A stretch of DNA of 64,000 bases from Theobroma cacao (Eukaryota; Streptophyta; Magnoliopsida; Malvales; Malvaceae), in contig NC_030851.1 of NCBI RefSeq assembly GCF_000208745.1, positions 9,349,356-9,413,355 of the forward strand. The letters run 5' to 3'. Within the stretch, counting starts at the first letter, position 1, and each line of letters opens with the position of its first letter. Shown here one piece after another: positions 1 through 10,747 of this stretch. Position numbers and translations under genes: made by a program. A model generated the notes under the pieces. It searched no databases, was not told where the DNA came from, and was given only the letters and a program-made list of their open reading frames with translations.

Positions 1-556
1 ATTGGTCCATTTTTAAATTCTTAACTATTAAGCTTCCTTTCTCCACCACATAAAATCCTTCAATTATCCATGACAATAATGGGTGAAATTCATGTGCTAG
101 ACAAGTGTTGGGTGGTGTAAAATTATAATTTTACCCCTGAGGTGGCAAAATGACTATTTTACCCCTATGCTCGAAAAAATGCCGAAATTAAAATTCTTCA
201 CTTCTCAAACTCAAATTATACTCCAAATGATCAATCTTAGTCAAAAATTTCATCCAACACTCACATCTTAACCTCGGGTGGTAAAATGACCATTTTGCTC
301 TTGGGTCATGAAAATTCTAATTTGACTCCAAATCGGTCCTCGAACTTCGAATCACCATTTTAAGTCATTCTAGGGTTTTAAAAATCTCAATTTTATCTTA
401 AAATCTCTATTTGGACTAGTTCGATGCTTAATTCAACTTAATTGTATCATTTGGTACAAAACCGTCTTTTAACGATTTTCAAAGTACTCAAGTAATTAAA
501 CATGCATTCTTATGTAGGAATGGCATAATAAACATATTGTAGAACTGGGCTTGATA
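1..556. repeat. End of a long solo-type LTR (family 1, copy C), cut by the window edge
   Basis: This stretch matches the last part of the 34310-37302 insertion throughout, including shared phrases about a 'gacaagtgttgggtggtgt' block and the final block ending in GGGCTTGATA (the other copy ends GGGCTTAATA). The rest of the copy lies outside the window. It is non-coding. Assignment to an LTR rests on the better-preserved copy with a target duplication at 34310. Confidence 0.7.
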
Positions 557-561
557 TCTTT

Positions 562-1800
562 TGAATATTGTCTCTCTTTCTCTTTCTATTTTAACTCAAT
601 TTAATGGATTAAATTATTAACTTAAAGTTCTAAATTATTTACAAATCTTCGTCGAGTTTCTCATAAAAATACCCTTCATAATAAATTTTTAATATGTCTG
701 TGCAAATTAAATTAAAGAAAGATTCATTAAATTTGTGCTCTAATTTAGGCTACGTGTGGCTTATAGGTGTATGTCTACCCTATATGCAAATCAAACCACC
801 CAATCAACTAAGTGCATTCGATCATACACTATTCTATTTAAGATCTACCTAAATCTTCTTTATCAAGATTTAACCTAGGTTTCCAATTTAATCTAATTGG
901 TAGCCAATCAATTAGAAGCATTAAAAACAGAATAAAATAAACAACTTAAATCCATAAAACATAAGTAAAAGAGAGATAAATAAATTAGACTATGTATTGA
1001 GTTTAATCATAATCTTAGATTAATAATTTAGTTTCCCATCAAGTCGCACATTATCATTAAAATAAGTTTAAACATTAAAAACAAAACCAAGAAAATAAGA
1101 AAATAAAAAAAAGATAAAAAAAACACAAGAATTGTATTCTTGAACCAAATCTCCTTGAATATTTCAAATTCTTCTTAGTTTCAATGACTTTGTGGCTTGA
1201 CTCTCAGCTATCAATCTGGTGTTTCATTCTTCTTCCCTTTAAAAGTCCTTCAAAAGGTTGTTTTTATAGGGCTTTGTAGTTAGGCTAAGTTGGATGAAAA
1301 AAGAAGTCAATTCCAATTAGGATTTCCTCATCATACTAAGTGGGCTGCGGCCTAGACTATTTAAATAGCAGAAATCATAATTGTTCTAGGACTACTGCAA
1401 TACTCCAAATTCAATAAGATTTTTTACTATCTTTTAGGCATAATTGGGTGAAGTTGTAAACATAAAAGTTGTAGAGTTTTCTCTTATATTTCCAATGGTC
1501 CAAGAATAATCTCATTTGAATCTCTTAGAGAGAGTTATGGTCGAAATACTGAAAAATGTGTAGTGGAAGTCTGCACTTTAAAATTGCTCTCCTTCTTTCA
1601 TTAAAATTCTTCTTTCAACAAACACCTACAAAGCACAAATAAAACAATAACAACCTATCTTAATCACATTAACATCAAATTAAGCATAAAATTAACTAAG
1701 ATTACATTTACTCACCTAAATTAACTAATTTAAAATAATTAAATAAAATCGAATAATTTTTATGCATTATTACAAGAATTAAGCTTAATTACTATCAAAA
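562..1800. repeat. Dispersed non-coding repeat, copy 1
   Basis: No gene is visible. The stretch aligns by eye with 59650-60910. Both share, in the same order, a block about a start of 'taatggatt', a block reading 'tgtctatgcaaatt'-like, a 'caatcaactaagtg' block, and a later block with a wording close to 'ggtttaagaatcatgct'. The order and spacing of blocks are kept while many bases differ, so the two are old copies of one element. I cannot assign a class; a non-coding part of an LTR retrotransposon is likely. Confidence 0.5.
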
Positions 1801-3145
1801 TTAAGTCCAAATAACTCTCTATTAGAGAGTTATCAATTTGCATAAAAGCATTTTGATGGAAATGCATGAAAGATGATTTTATGATCGTGTAAATAAATGC
1901 TTTTTCAAAATTATGGATGGGAACGAGCCTTTATTGCTTGCTATGTTTATACTAAAATGAAAGTTTGAAAAGACTTGTATAAAGGTTTTCTATACTTGAA
2001 CTGTTTGTGTATTATGAACACATTTCTTTATGTATGTGTATATGTATATTTATGTATTGGATCTTGGAAACCTTGGATACATATATGTTGGATGGCATAG
2101 TGGTTAAGATCACGTGTCTCATGATTTTTTTTCCCATGATTTGAGTAATGAAAAAGTTGTAAATGGATACTGTTAAATATGTTCTAAGATGGATCATTTA
2201 AGTAAGAACCTGTTTTAGTGACAATATTCGCTAGACATTTCATGCTATGGAGTTGCCATAGCTAGCAAAAAAGGAAATGGTGCTAGCCATGTGTGGTGGA
2301 TTAGAGCACATGACTTAATTTGAGGTCAGTGGTCGAGTGCACTAGACCATATATGTGATGGGTTAGTCACCCATTTATTGCCCATGATAGCGAGGGGGAA
2401 TATCATTATCCCATGGATTAGTAGTCCATTCGTATTGTTATTTGTGCTTCTTAAGTTGGCTCCACTAGGTCTTATATTTTATAATATATATATGTATATA
2501 TATATATGTATATATGTATATGTATATATGTATATGTATATATGTATATGTATATATGTATATATATATATGTATATGTATATATGTATATATATATATA
2601 TATATATGGAATCCATATAAGTTTTGCAAGCTTTATATTATTGGTGATGATTTGAAAATATGAATTGTTTTTTTTTTTGGCTTATTAAGCAGTAAATTTA
2701 CATTTGGAATACAGGAAAATGTGCTACAAGTTGTGGTTTTAAAAGAGAAATGTTTGAATAAGTTTTGAAAGCTAAACCTATAAGGAATTTGTAGATTTTG
2801 AATGAAGAATCGACACCTCAAGAATATGTATCGATACTTTTTGAATAAACTGATATTCGAAGGCTTCCTGTATTGAAAGTATCTGTATCTGTTCATAAGT
2901 TATCGATACTTATGTTCTGTTGTCACCAAAATTGCCTTGTTGTCACTTGTTTTCATATGGAAATGTCTTGGTAACATGATTTGAACTTATAAAAGGTTTC
3001 AATACTTGATTTAGTTGTTGTACGACATTTATTTATGTGGATTGACTATATTTGCACCATGGATTTGGACAACTTAGGAAAAATTGCATGGTTTCAAATG
3101 AGAAGTTGCATAGTTTTATAAAAGCTTCCTCTATATCTTATGCTT
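1801..3145. other. No gene seen; unclassified AT-rich DNA with a microsatellite
   Basis: No ORF here resembles a known protein. It holds the TA-rich microsatellite described separately. It also has two copies of the palindrome TATCGATA near 2829-2836 and 2901-2908, a motif style that recurs in retrotransposon LTRs. Possibly decayed LTR DNA, but I found no termini. Confidence 0.4.
2481..2607. repeat. TA/TATATG microsatellite
   Basis: About 127 bp made almost only of TA steps, with TATATATG and TATATG periods interspersed. The apparent ORF through it (Tyr/Ile/Met/Val only) is a by-product of the repeat and not a gene. Confidence 0.9.
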
Positions 3146-4673
3146 TGTAACACCTTGTACCCTCGCATAGTAGTCAATGTAATCGTCCCGGTAAGACAAA
3201 GGGCTAATTGATACGAATTTATGTGCTAAAGAGCGATAAAAGGTGAAAGGAATGTTCAAGAGTGAAATATTTTGCACGCGCAGAAATAATAATTAAATAA
3301 TAATCTCTTTGTCGAAGATGAATTAGCAAGCTAAAAGATAATTTGGAAGTGAATTGGGATATAATAAGATGTTTTGGGACCCGAGGAGACAAGTGAAAAA
3401 TTTTAAAATAAAATAATATTTTATTTAATAAAATAATATTAAAATATTAATATTTAATCGAATGTCGAAATTAGTCATGAAGAACGATCATATGGTCAAT
3501 CCAAGTGGGGGAGAAGAAGTGCGAATGAATTTTGGAGAAAAATGACATAAGTGAGACTCTCGTGTTTTTATTAAGTCGAGCTAGCACAGGTAAATAAATA
3601 TTTAAATATTATGGAGATACCGCATTGAAATGTAATTTTGATATTTTATTTATACACGTGTAAAAAAAGAAAGATAGAAGGAAATTAGAATTTTTTTAAA
3701 CGTGTCAAAAGGACGAAATTTTAAAATGTGAAAGTTGGAGGGTTATGTAGTAGATAAAATAAAGTTGAGGATTACGTGCAAAAAATGTTAAAAAAAAAAA
3801 GGCAAAAGGAAATAATTAGGCAGCCGCCCATGTGTAAGGAGTGGAAGTTAAAAATTTTTTTTTTTTACTTTTGTTGTTATGTGAGGTCGAGGCCTGCCAA
3901 AGTAGAGAAATGGAAGAAAAAAAAAGGGGGTGCGGGACATGACAAAGCAAGCTTGTCATGTCGACTTTCCCCCAAAATGCAACCACATAAAAAAATTATT
4001 TATCTTTTATTCCTTGCATCAACCGGTGATAGAGAAAAGAAAAAGAGTCAAAGCTATTTTTTTTAAAAGAGGTGTTTGAAGGTAGAGGCCAGCCATTGAG
4101 GTGAAAGAGAGAAAGAAGTCAGTTGTGAGTGAGGAGGGACTTGGCGGGATCTCCTGGAGGTCTCGGACACTGGTAGCGACCGAGGAGGGATGGTCGTTAC
4201 ATGCTTGTTCCCTTCCATGCCTTTCATTGAGTATTTTGTACTCACCACTTTAAAACTCATGTTTTGTAGATCCGAGAGTAGCAAGATCGTAGACTTTGGG
4301 AGAGTCCTTAATACATTAGTGGTAAGTTTTTTTGATGGTATTCGATAGTAACCTTGCACCCATGTCCTTTACTATACGAGTCATGGGTTGGTTTTAGGTC
4401 ATTCATGATATTCTACTATAGACTGGTTGTAGCCATGAGGTGGCATTATTATGAGATTGAGTATTTGACGTATAAAAGCACATAGTGATTTATGATGCTA
4501 TATTGTACTAAGGGTCACTTAAACTCATGTGGTTATGTCTGTTGTGATATTTCATATATGAGATGTTTATACCTATGCCATTCATGGAGTGATTTATCAT
4601 GAGGTTCGCATGGGCTTAGTGGGCTTAGCTCGTTAAGCCCATGTGCCAATTATAGGTCAGGATTAGATTGTGA
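3146..4673 (-). mobile_element. Solo-type LTR (family 2), inverted relative to the copy at 52982
   Basis: Starts TGTAACACC and ends in a block that is the reverse complement of the start of the 52982 LTR (the 'cgcatgggcttagtggg'-like block at 4608-4630). The block near 3350-3490, with 'gacaagtgaaaaatttt' and a 'ggtcaatccaagtggg' block, is the reverse complement of 58740-58850. The copy is about 1.5 kb, shorter than the other (about 3.3 kb), so it has lost internal DNA. No matching target duplication was found (TGCTT on the left, AAAGG on the right). Non-coding; the 61-98 aa ORFs inside are chance frames. Confidence 0.65.
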
Positions 4674-4699
4674 CTAAAGGTTTTTTTTTTTTACTCAAC

Positions 4700-5490
4700 A
4701 CAAATATATTAGTGATATTTACAAAGAACACATGTCTAACGCAAAAGAATCCAACACACCACTCTCCATTTCTGTCAGCTTAAGACTACATGATGACTCT
4801 GCAGTAATCGATCCTATTGAATTCAAAAGAACAGTTGGTAATATTTGTCCATTACAAAACTTGACATTAGTTATGCTATTAACAAGCTTTCCCATTTCAT
4901 GCATAAACTAACCCAACAACATCGAACATTTTTTAAGAGATTACTTAAATACTTAAAAGGTACTATGTTTCATTACTTGTTCATAAAGAGTGAACTTAAA
5001 CTTGTCCCTACTATCTTTTCAGATTCTGATTGCACTGTTAATCTAGATGGCAAAACTTCAACCTCATCATACATAATTTATCTTGGTAGGCACTGCAATT
5101 TCATGAAGTTCTAAGAAACAAAAGATTGTTGCTCGATTATCAATGAAAGCTAAATATTGGGCCATTGCAATTGTAGTCTTAAAAACAATTTGAATTCAAT
5201 TTATGCTTTTTGAACTCAAGTGCAGACTTATGATAGTTCCAACTATCCTCCGTGATAACTTAAGTGCTATATATACTAGTGCAAACCCAAGATTCCATAC
5301 TAGAATGATGCATCTTGCACTGGGTTATTTTTTTGTTAGAAAAAAAGTTAGCCAAGGATAGTTTCAAGTAAGACATGCCTCAATTACATGACAATTGGTC
5401 GATGCCCTCACCAAACCATTGTCCAAATTTAGATTTCATTACTTTTTATCCAAGATTGGTGTTTCCAATGGAACTACCATCTTGCTAGAG
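4700..5490 (+). pseudogene. Ty1/copia pol relic: end of reverse transcriptase and RNase H
   Basis: Translating the plus strand in shifting frames gives copia pol landmarks in order. The region before RNase H contains SNAKESNTPLS and KLDISYAINKLSHFMH near 4735-4915. Then come KRLLKYLKGT and the RNase H start SDSDCTVNLDGKTSTSSY near 5020-5070. The late block NLSAIYTSANPRFHTRMMH (5258-5314) is followed by LVDALTKPLSKFRFHY (5398-5445) and the C-terminal stretch about IGVSNGTTILLEHIRR (5455-5502). Several stops and frameshifts make it dead. The RNase H wording is that of Ale/RE-like copia elements (family knowledge). It is followed at once by a probable LTR. Confidence 0.8.
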
Positions 5491-5492
5491 CA

Positions 5493-5908
5493 TATTAGAC
5501 GGAATAGAGTACTACAAGATCACATTGATAAGGATAACTTGAAGTCATCCTAATTAACCAAGGATAAGCAGTTGAATCAATCATCACAATCAACCAAGGA
5601 TAAGTAGCTGAATCAATCATCACAATCAACCAAGGACAAGCAGTTGAATCAATTTTCATAATCATCACAATAAACCAAGGATAAACAACTGAACTAATCT
5701 TTACAATCACAACATTTAAAATTTAATCTAGGATAACTCTCGTATACTTATCATGTACTTTGATGTAATATCTTGTGATTTGATGTAATCTCATACTAGT
5801 CATATCCCTTTATCTAAGAGGCTTGCCATGTACTATAAATTCACAGTGAATGCAAAGCTACAGAACCACCTTTCATCACAAATTCAATTCTCTCTTTTAT
5901 TTCTCACA
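5493..5908 (+). repeat. Probable LTR of an Ale/RE-type copia element
   Basis: It begins directly after the C-terminus of the pol relic and ends in TTTCTCACA. Inside are a 36-bp tandem repeat and a TATA-like ACTATAAATTC at about 5831-5841, as expected of a promoter-bearing LTR. The first bases are TATTAGAC where TGTTAG would be expected, so the start is inferred. No second copy was found in the window, so this is an inference from position and architecture. Confidence 0.5.
5556..5710. repeat. 36-bp tandem repeat, about four copies
   Basis: Units begin with AACCAAGG at 5556, 5592, 5628 and 5673. The first two spacings are exactly 36 bp; the third is 45 bp because of a 9-bp insertion. Units carry the block AAGCAGTTGAATCAAT with single-base changes. 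It lies inside the probable LTR. Unspaced direct units rule out a CRISPR array. Confidence 0.85.
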
Positions 5909-5909
5909 A

Positions 5910-6626
5910 AATGTAGGACATGATATCTATTAGGTCACATAGAGAAGGTCTGCAAGAACAAAGCAAGTTTGCTCAAGTGACTGAGAAGAATGATTCACTA
6001 GATCAACAATTGTTCATGACTTTAAGTACTATAGTTGACAAAAGAAATAAAACCTAGCTAACTAATATTGGTTGTACTAACAACATGACTTCAAATGCAG
6101 CAATTTTCTCAAAATTGGATGTCACTCACAACTTTAGAATTTATATTAGAAATGGTGACTTATTGTCAGTCAAGGGAAAAGGCATAGTAGTTGTTCATAC
6201 TTATGCAAGAACCAGGTATGTAACAAATGTTATGTTCGTTCCTGAAATAAGTTAGAACTTACTAAGCATAGGAAAATTGGTAGAGAGGGATTACACACTA
6301 CTATTTAGAGACATGTTTTGAACCATATATGAACCTTTAGAAATAAAGTTAATGACTATAGGCATAAAGAATAAAAGCTTTCCTTCGAAATGGAATCAAC
6401 TAGGCATGGATGCACATTTTGGTATTGAAAATGAATTTGCTTTTAGGCTATGAAGGTTAGGAAACTTCAATTATGCCTCATTGAAGCTTATGAATTCATC
6501 ACAATTGGTCGAAAACTTACTTAAAATACATGAAAATGAGGATGTTTGTAGTATATGCCAATTGGGCAAGCAAGCAAGGCTACCACATCCTTTAAGAAGT
6601 GCTTCAAAAGCTAATGAATAGCTCAA
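5910..6626 (+). pseudogene. Ty1/copia gag-pol relic: zinc knuckle, protease and GAG-pre-integrase, split by a nested element
   Basis: Three copia landmarks appear in order on the plus strand. A CX2CX4HX4C zinc knuckle (CRT, stop, then YLLGHIEKVC, near 5930-5970) has its second Cys mutated to stop. A protease-region stretch has GCTNHMTSNAAIFSKLD, then a GKGIVVVHT block and NLLSIGKLVERDY (6068-6290). A GAG-pre-integrase stretch has LGNFNYASLKLM and VCSICQLGKQARLPHP (6445-6600). At 6626 the frame stops and the Sirevirus begins. It resumes at 16547 with the integrase start KLVHIDVCGPM. The gag N-terminus and primer site are missing: the relic abuts the preceding LTR. Several stops; inactive. Confidence 0.85.
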
Positions 6627-7779
6627 TGTTGGTTCCAAGTAAATGTGCTAGAGGGGGTGAATAGCACAATTTGGTTCTTTCAAAAATTTGCTTTAATGCA
6701 AGTGAAGAGAAGGAATGAAAATAAGAAAAAAAACAGAGTAGACAACACAACAGAATTTAGAGTGGTTCAGTCCAAGACCTACATCCACTACCTTGATTGT
6801 TCAAACAAGGATTTTCCAATCAATCCACTAAGAACGGTGAAATTCACAAGCTTTCACTAAGCTTTTACAATGGCTTTTACTAAGCTTAGCCAAAACCTTT
6901 CACAATAGTTTTTACTAGGATCAACTAAAACCCAACACCTAACTTTTCAAGGCTAAGCTAGAACCTATGCTCAATCAAGCAATCTTAGCTTGAATCAATC
7001 CTTTAGAGTGACTCGCTCACTCTAAGAATATAAGGAGAAAAGTGAAAAGAGTGTACCTATGATCACAAGGTTAATCTAAATGGTAAAAAGTGAAGTGCAG
7101 ATCACAATTACAAAGATAGGAGTTGAATGCAGTAAATGAGCAGAGAATATTTATTGGTTTTTTGAGCTCTTGTGTTCTTGGAAGCCTTAATTGCATTTCT
7201 AGCCGTTGGAAGTTCCTTTTATACTTGAAAAATTAGCTCTAAAGTGAGTTTGACAGTTTTTGATCGTTAAAAATAGTTTTGTTGCAGTCTAGCCGTTAAT
7301 CTGTTTTCTAGTGCATAATTTAAATTTTCTGACAGAATGCTCTTAGTTAACTAACTTATGTCTTAGTCGATCAAGTTGTCTCTGTTTTTTGTTTCCAGTT
7401 TTTGGCAATGAGCACTTAGTCGACTAACTTACTTCTTGGTCAACTAAGTCGGTTCTGTTTTGAAGTCCAGATTTTTGGTAGTAGCTTCTTAGTCAACTAA
7501 CCCATTTCTTGGTTGGCTAAGTCTTTTTTGTTCCTCAATGCTCTTGAGCCCGCCAACTTCTGATGTGAATTTTAGCTGATTAACCCTTCATTATTCAACT
7601 AAAGAGCTTTTGTTTTGTTGATTAGTTTTGGCTTCTTATTCATATGCCTTTTTGGTATGTCCTATGGAATTATTTATTTACCATAGGCATACAATTTTTA
7701 TCCTGCACACCCAAGTAGAATTATTAGACACAAATGAATGAGAATGTTTTATTATCATAAAAAACTAATAGAGCCAACA
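6627..7779 (-). repeat. 3' LTR of the Sirevirus-like element (1,153 bp)
   Basis: Bounded on the plus strand by TGTTGGTTCC and AGCCAACA. It aligns along its length with the LTR at 15581-16541 but is 192 bp longer. It keeps a block (about 7110-7190) and parts near 7371-7425 and 7610-7655 that the other copy lacks. It contains several variants of the palindromic motif TTAGTCGACTAA and its partner GGTCGACTAAGT. Confidence 0.93.
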
Positions 7780-7795
7780 ATCTCCCCATTTTTTA
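7780..7795 (-). other. Polypurine tract of the Sirevirus-like element
   Basis: On the minus strand the bases just before the 3' LTR read AAAAAATGGGGAGAT, directly followed by TGTTGGCT. This is the expected position and composition for the plus-strand priming site of an LTR retrotransposon, and it confirms the element's orientation. Confidence 0.85.
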
Positions 7796-8396
7796 TGATG
7801 ACAAACCATTCCTTGATTAACAACATGGTGTCTATTGGTTTTTTTTTATTCTGCAGAAAATGGAGGTTTTCTTTCCCCTAAGTGTGTGCTCCCCCTTAGT
7901 ATGTGCTCCCCCTTAGAGCGTGCTTATTCTACTTATTTATTTCAGTAAATTTTTATTCATGTCATACAAACAATGACCTTATATATTCTAAATATATATA
8001 TGCAGATGTATAGAGTAATTGACAAATTATCATCAATATATCAGCAGTGTCTGTCAACAGCACATTGTTATCAGATTTTATCTATGCCATTTATCATCCA
8101 ACAAATATAGTATAAATAACATCTATATTCATTTACAAACACAATCCATTCACATTATCATATTAAAGATTAATCAACAACATGACAACTTAATATCAGC
8201 ACCAATGCAGCAGCAGAAACTTAATGGTAGAAACTTCAATAACAGATTTAAATATTCAACATCCAACTTGTTGACATCCAAAAACATAAACAGCAATGTC
8301 TATTAGCATCCAAAAACATCTATCATCAAAGTCAAATTAAATTGCTCAACTATTAAAGCAAAAACAACAGGAAAATAAAAACAGTAGTCAATGTTC
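7796..8396. other. Non-coding tail of the Sirevirus-like element before the polypurine tract
   Basis: Between the end of the third ORF and the polypurine tract I see no credible ORF. The stretch contains two near-identical phrases around GTGCTCCCCCTTAG at 7887-7915 on the plus strand. Such non-coding DNA ahead of the polypurine tract is usual in Sireviruses. Confidence 0.5.
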
Positions 8397-10357
8397 CTAA
8401 ATTACCCCTAGATCTCCCCTAAACTTTGTACTCCAATTCTCCCCTTTTTTGTCATCATCAAATCTTAAGAATGCATAATCATCTTCTGAAGAGGGTGAAG
8501 GGGTGGACTCATCAGTGCCATAGAAAACATTTAGGGCTTCAGGTGAGGGTTTTGGTGGTGATTTTTGTGGTGAGGGTTCAGGTGATGATCTGTTAGAAAT
8601 TTTCAAGGGATCTTGTGGAAAAGAGATGGTTGATGGCTTAGCCTTTTCAGCTATTCTGGAGGATTTTCTTCTTTTGAGGAACTTGGTCTTGGTGGCCATT
8701 GTTTTCTTTCCTTTGCCAAATGGTTTTGATTTGGCCTGTGGAGCTGCAGTAGCTTTTTCTTTTCCCTTACTCGATGGCTCATTTGCTATGGGAGCTGATT
8801 CAGTGAATGTAGACTTATGTGTTTGTGCTTCAGCTACTACCTTTTTTGCCTGCTCTTCCCTGACCATCTGATGGAAAATGTCCATTATTGAAATTTCCTT
8901 AAAATTTGGAAGAGAAGTCTGCTCTTTCTGAGGTTCTAGAGGAGATGGAGGATTTTTATCTAGTGAGCCAAGTACCTTAGTCCCTTGTTCTAACTCAGCT
9001 TCTTTTTGAGGCCCAGGTGAGGGTGTTTTCCTTGGTTGATCTACTTCAGGTTCATGACCCTCGGCCTGGAAAGCAAAACCTTCAACACCTTGTCCTTTGC
9101 AAGACTTGGAGTTGCAGAGGTATCTGCAGCTGCTGGTTCATAAGGTATTTTTCCTTTTTCCTTCAGCACATTTTCAAGCTCTGCCAATTTCTCTTCAATT
9201 TTTAGCATTCTTACTCCTTGGTTAGTTAACTTTCCATCAATCCTCATGAGCTGGTTAAAAAGCATTTCATTAGAGAACTGAGATGATAATGCTTCAGGAT
9301 GTGCAGGTAGAGAAGTTTCTTTTCCGGGAGCAACCTTGGGGGTTTTAATGAAGGTTTCTCTATCTAGCTTATACTTCATTTTAGGCAACCTGTCAAGGTA
9401 AATGGCTTAGTCTCTACTTTTTACTTTATCCACTTCATACCTAGAGCTCCAAATACCTTTCTTCTGCACTAGAGACGTGATGATATTTCCATAAGGTAAA
9501 TTTATTTTCTCCAGTCTACATGTTTTTCTCATTCTTTCAATCATAAATCTACCCAAGTTAAGTGAAACACCACTGAATGCATGCTCCATTAGCCATAGAT
9601 CCTGAAGGCTAATGTAGCTAAAACTTTTACTCCTGCCATGAATGTTCGCAGCAACAAAGTAATGCAAAATTTTAATTTGAGGACTTGTAATAAGGCCGAC
9701 ATTACTTTTGGAGGAGTATTTTTCCTTCTTCCTTGTGATAATTTCCCACAGGGATGAGGGGTCATAATTTTCTAAGAATTCAAACTCACCTTCCTCACAT
9801 TAGATTTTGAGTAGGTTCCCTAAATCTGCAACAGTAATAGTAAATTCCTTTCCATTCAAAAAGACATTCAGACCATCCTCAATATAATCATCAAAATCCT
9901 CAAGTCCATCCTTATCTAGTGCTATACTTGCATAAAATTCTTTAACTAAACTAGCACTGGAGGATCGATTTTTGAATGTACTAAATTTCTTCAATTTTAA
10001 ATCCTTAAAATAATCTGATAAGCTTGTCTGAATTTTTGAAATTTCATTAAAACTATCCCAGTCAGTGTATTTACCACAAGTGATACGACCATTCTCTAAT
10101 TTCCTATATCTATCTTCATGGGCTTTGTTTCTAAATTTGGAGGATGGGATATTACCTTTCTTAAACGATTTTCCCTTCTTTTTTTTCTTCCCTGTTTTGT
10201 GGCCTTTCTTAATCATCTTCTTTCTAGACATTTCAATTTCAGAAGTGTACATAATCTTTTTCTTCTTCTTTTGTATTTCGGATTGTGAACTTTCCTCTAA
10301 TGGTCGGTTACCCTTTTTCTTCTCTAGAGCTTCTTGAGATTGTCCAGATTTTGCCAT
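8397..10357 (-). pseudogene. Sirevirus third ORF, envelope-like protein with plant transposon-protein domain (broken)
   Basis: Begins with ATG at 10357, about 390 bp after RNase H, and runs about 650 codons. The N-terminal 70 residues are rich in Lys (runs such as QKKKKK and GKKKKKGK), like a nuclear-localisation tail. The middle part (about residues 75-310) contains VKEFYASIALDKDG, then KILHYFVAANIHGR, VSLNLGRFMIERMR and LPYGNIITSLVQKKG. That order matches the domain found in plant 'envelope-like' and 'putative plant transposon' proteins (PF20167-type, from family knowledge). After it comes a predicted coiled coil (MLKIEEKLAELENVLKEK) and a Ser/Pro-rich acidic tail (SSPEPSPQKSPPKPSP). The stretches 10357-9800, 9667-9407 and 9388-9041 share one frame, separated only by stops; the last part, from 8885, is shifted. 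No clear membrane anchor is visible. The role of this ORF in Sireviruses is not established. Confidence 0.75.
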
Positions 10358-10747
10358 TTGGTTTGAAGAATTTTTAACTTAGGGTTTCGAGAGTTTGAGA
10401 AGGAGGGGTTTCAATTTCAGATGGGTCAGTTTCAGAAGAGAGAAAGTGTAGAGATGAGAAGTTAAGGACAGTTTAATTAAAAGAAAACCATTTGTCTCCC
10501 CCTTAAATATTGTCAGTTTTTCTTCTGTTCAAAATTTGAAAATTGCCTCTCATTTCTATTTTTCAGCTGGACGGTATTTTGTGCCTCTTTTCTTCACTCG
10601 GTATACTATTCTTATAAACTATTTTATTCATTCTTCTCTAACTCACTGAGTTTTATTATTTAAAGTGACAGAACACTTTTAGTTGACTAAGATTCTCTTA
10701 ATTGACTATGTGCCTTCTGTTTTATGTGTAAAAATAAAGAAAATTTC

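Noticed and set aside
2378..2620. 80-codon ORF made of Tyr, Ile, Met, Val and Cys
   Set aside because: It is a read-through of the TA microsatellite; composition explains it fully.
4719..4904. 61-codon minus-strand ORF
   Set aside because: It is antisense to the copia RT/RNase H relic, which explains the region.
5556..5710. Repeats with regular period that might suggest a CRISPR-like array
   Set aside because: Units are directly tandem with no spacers, in a plant LTR.
8626..8871. 81-codon plus-strand ORF rich in Phe and Leu
   Set aside because: Shadow of the Lys/Ser-rich end of the Sirevirus third ORF on the other strand.
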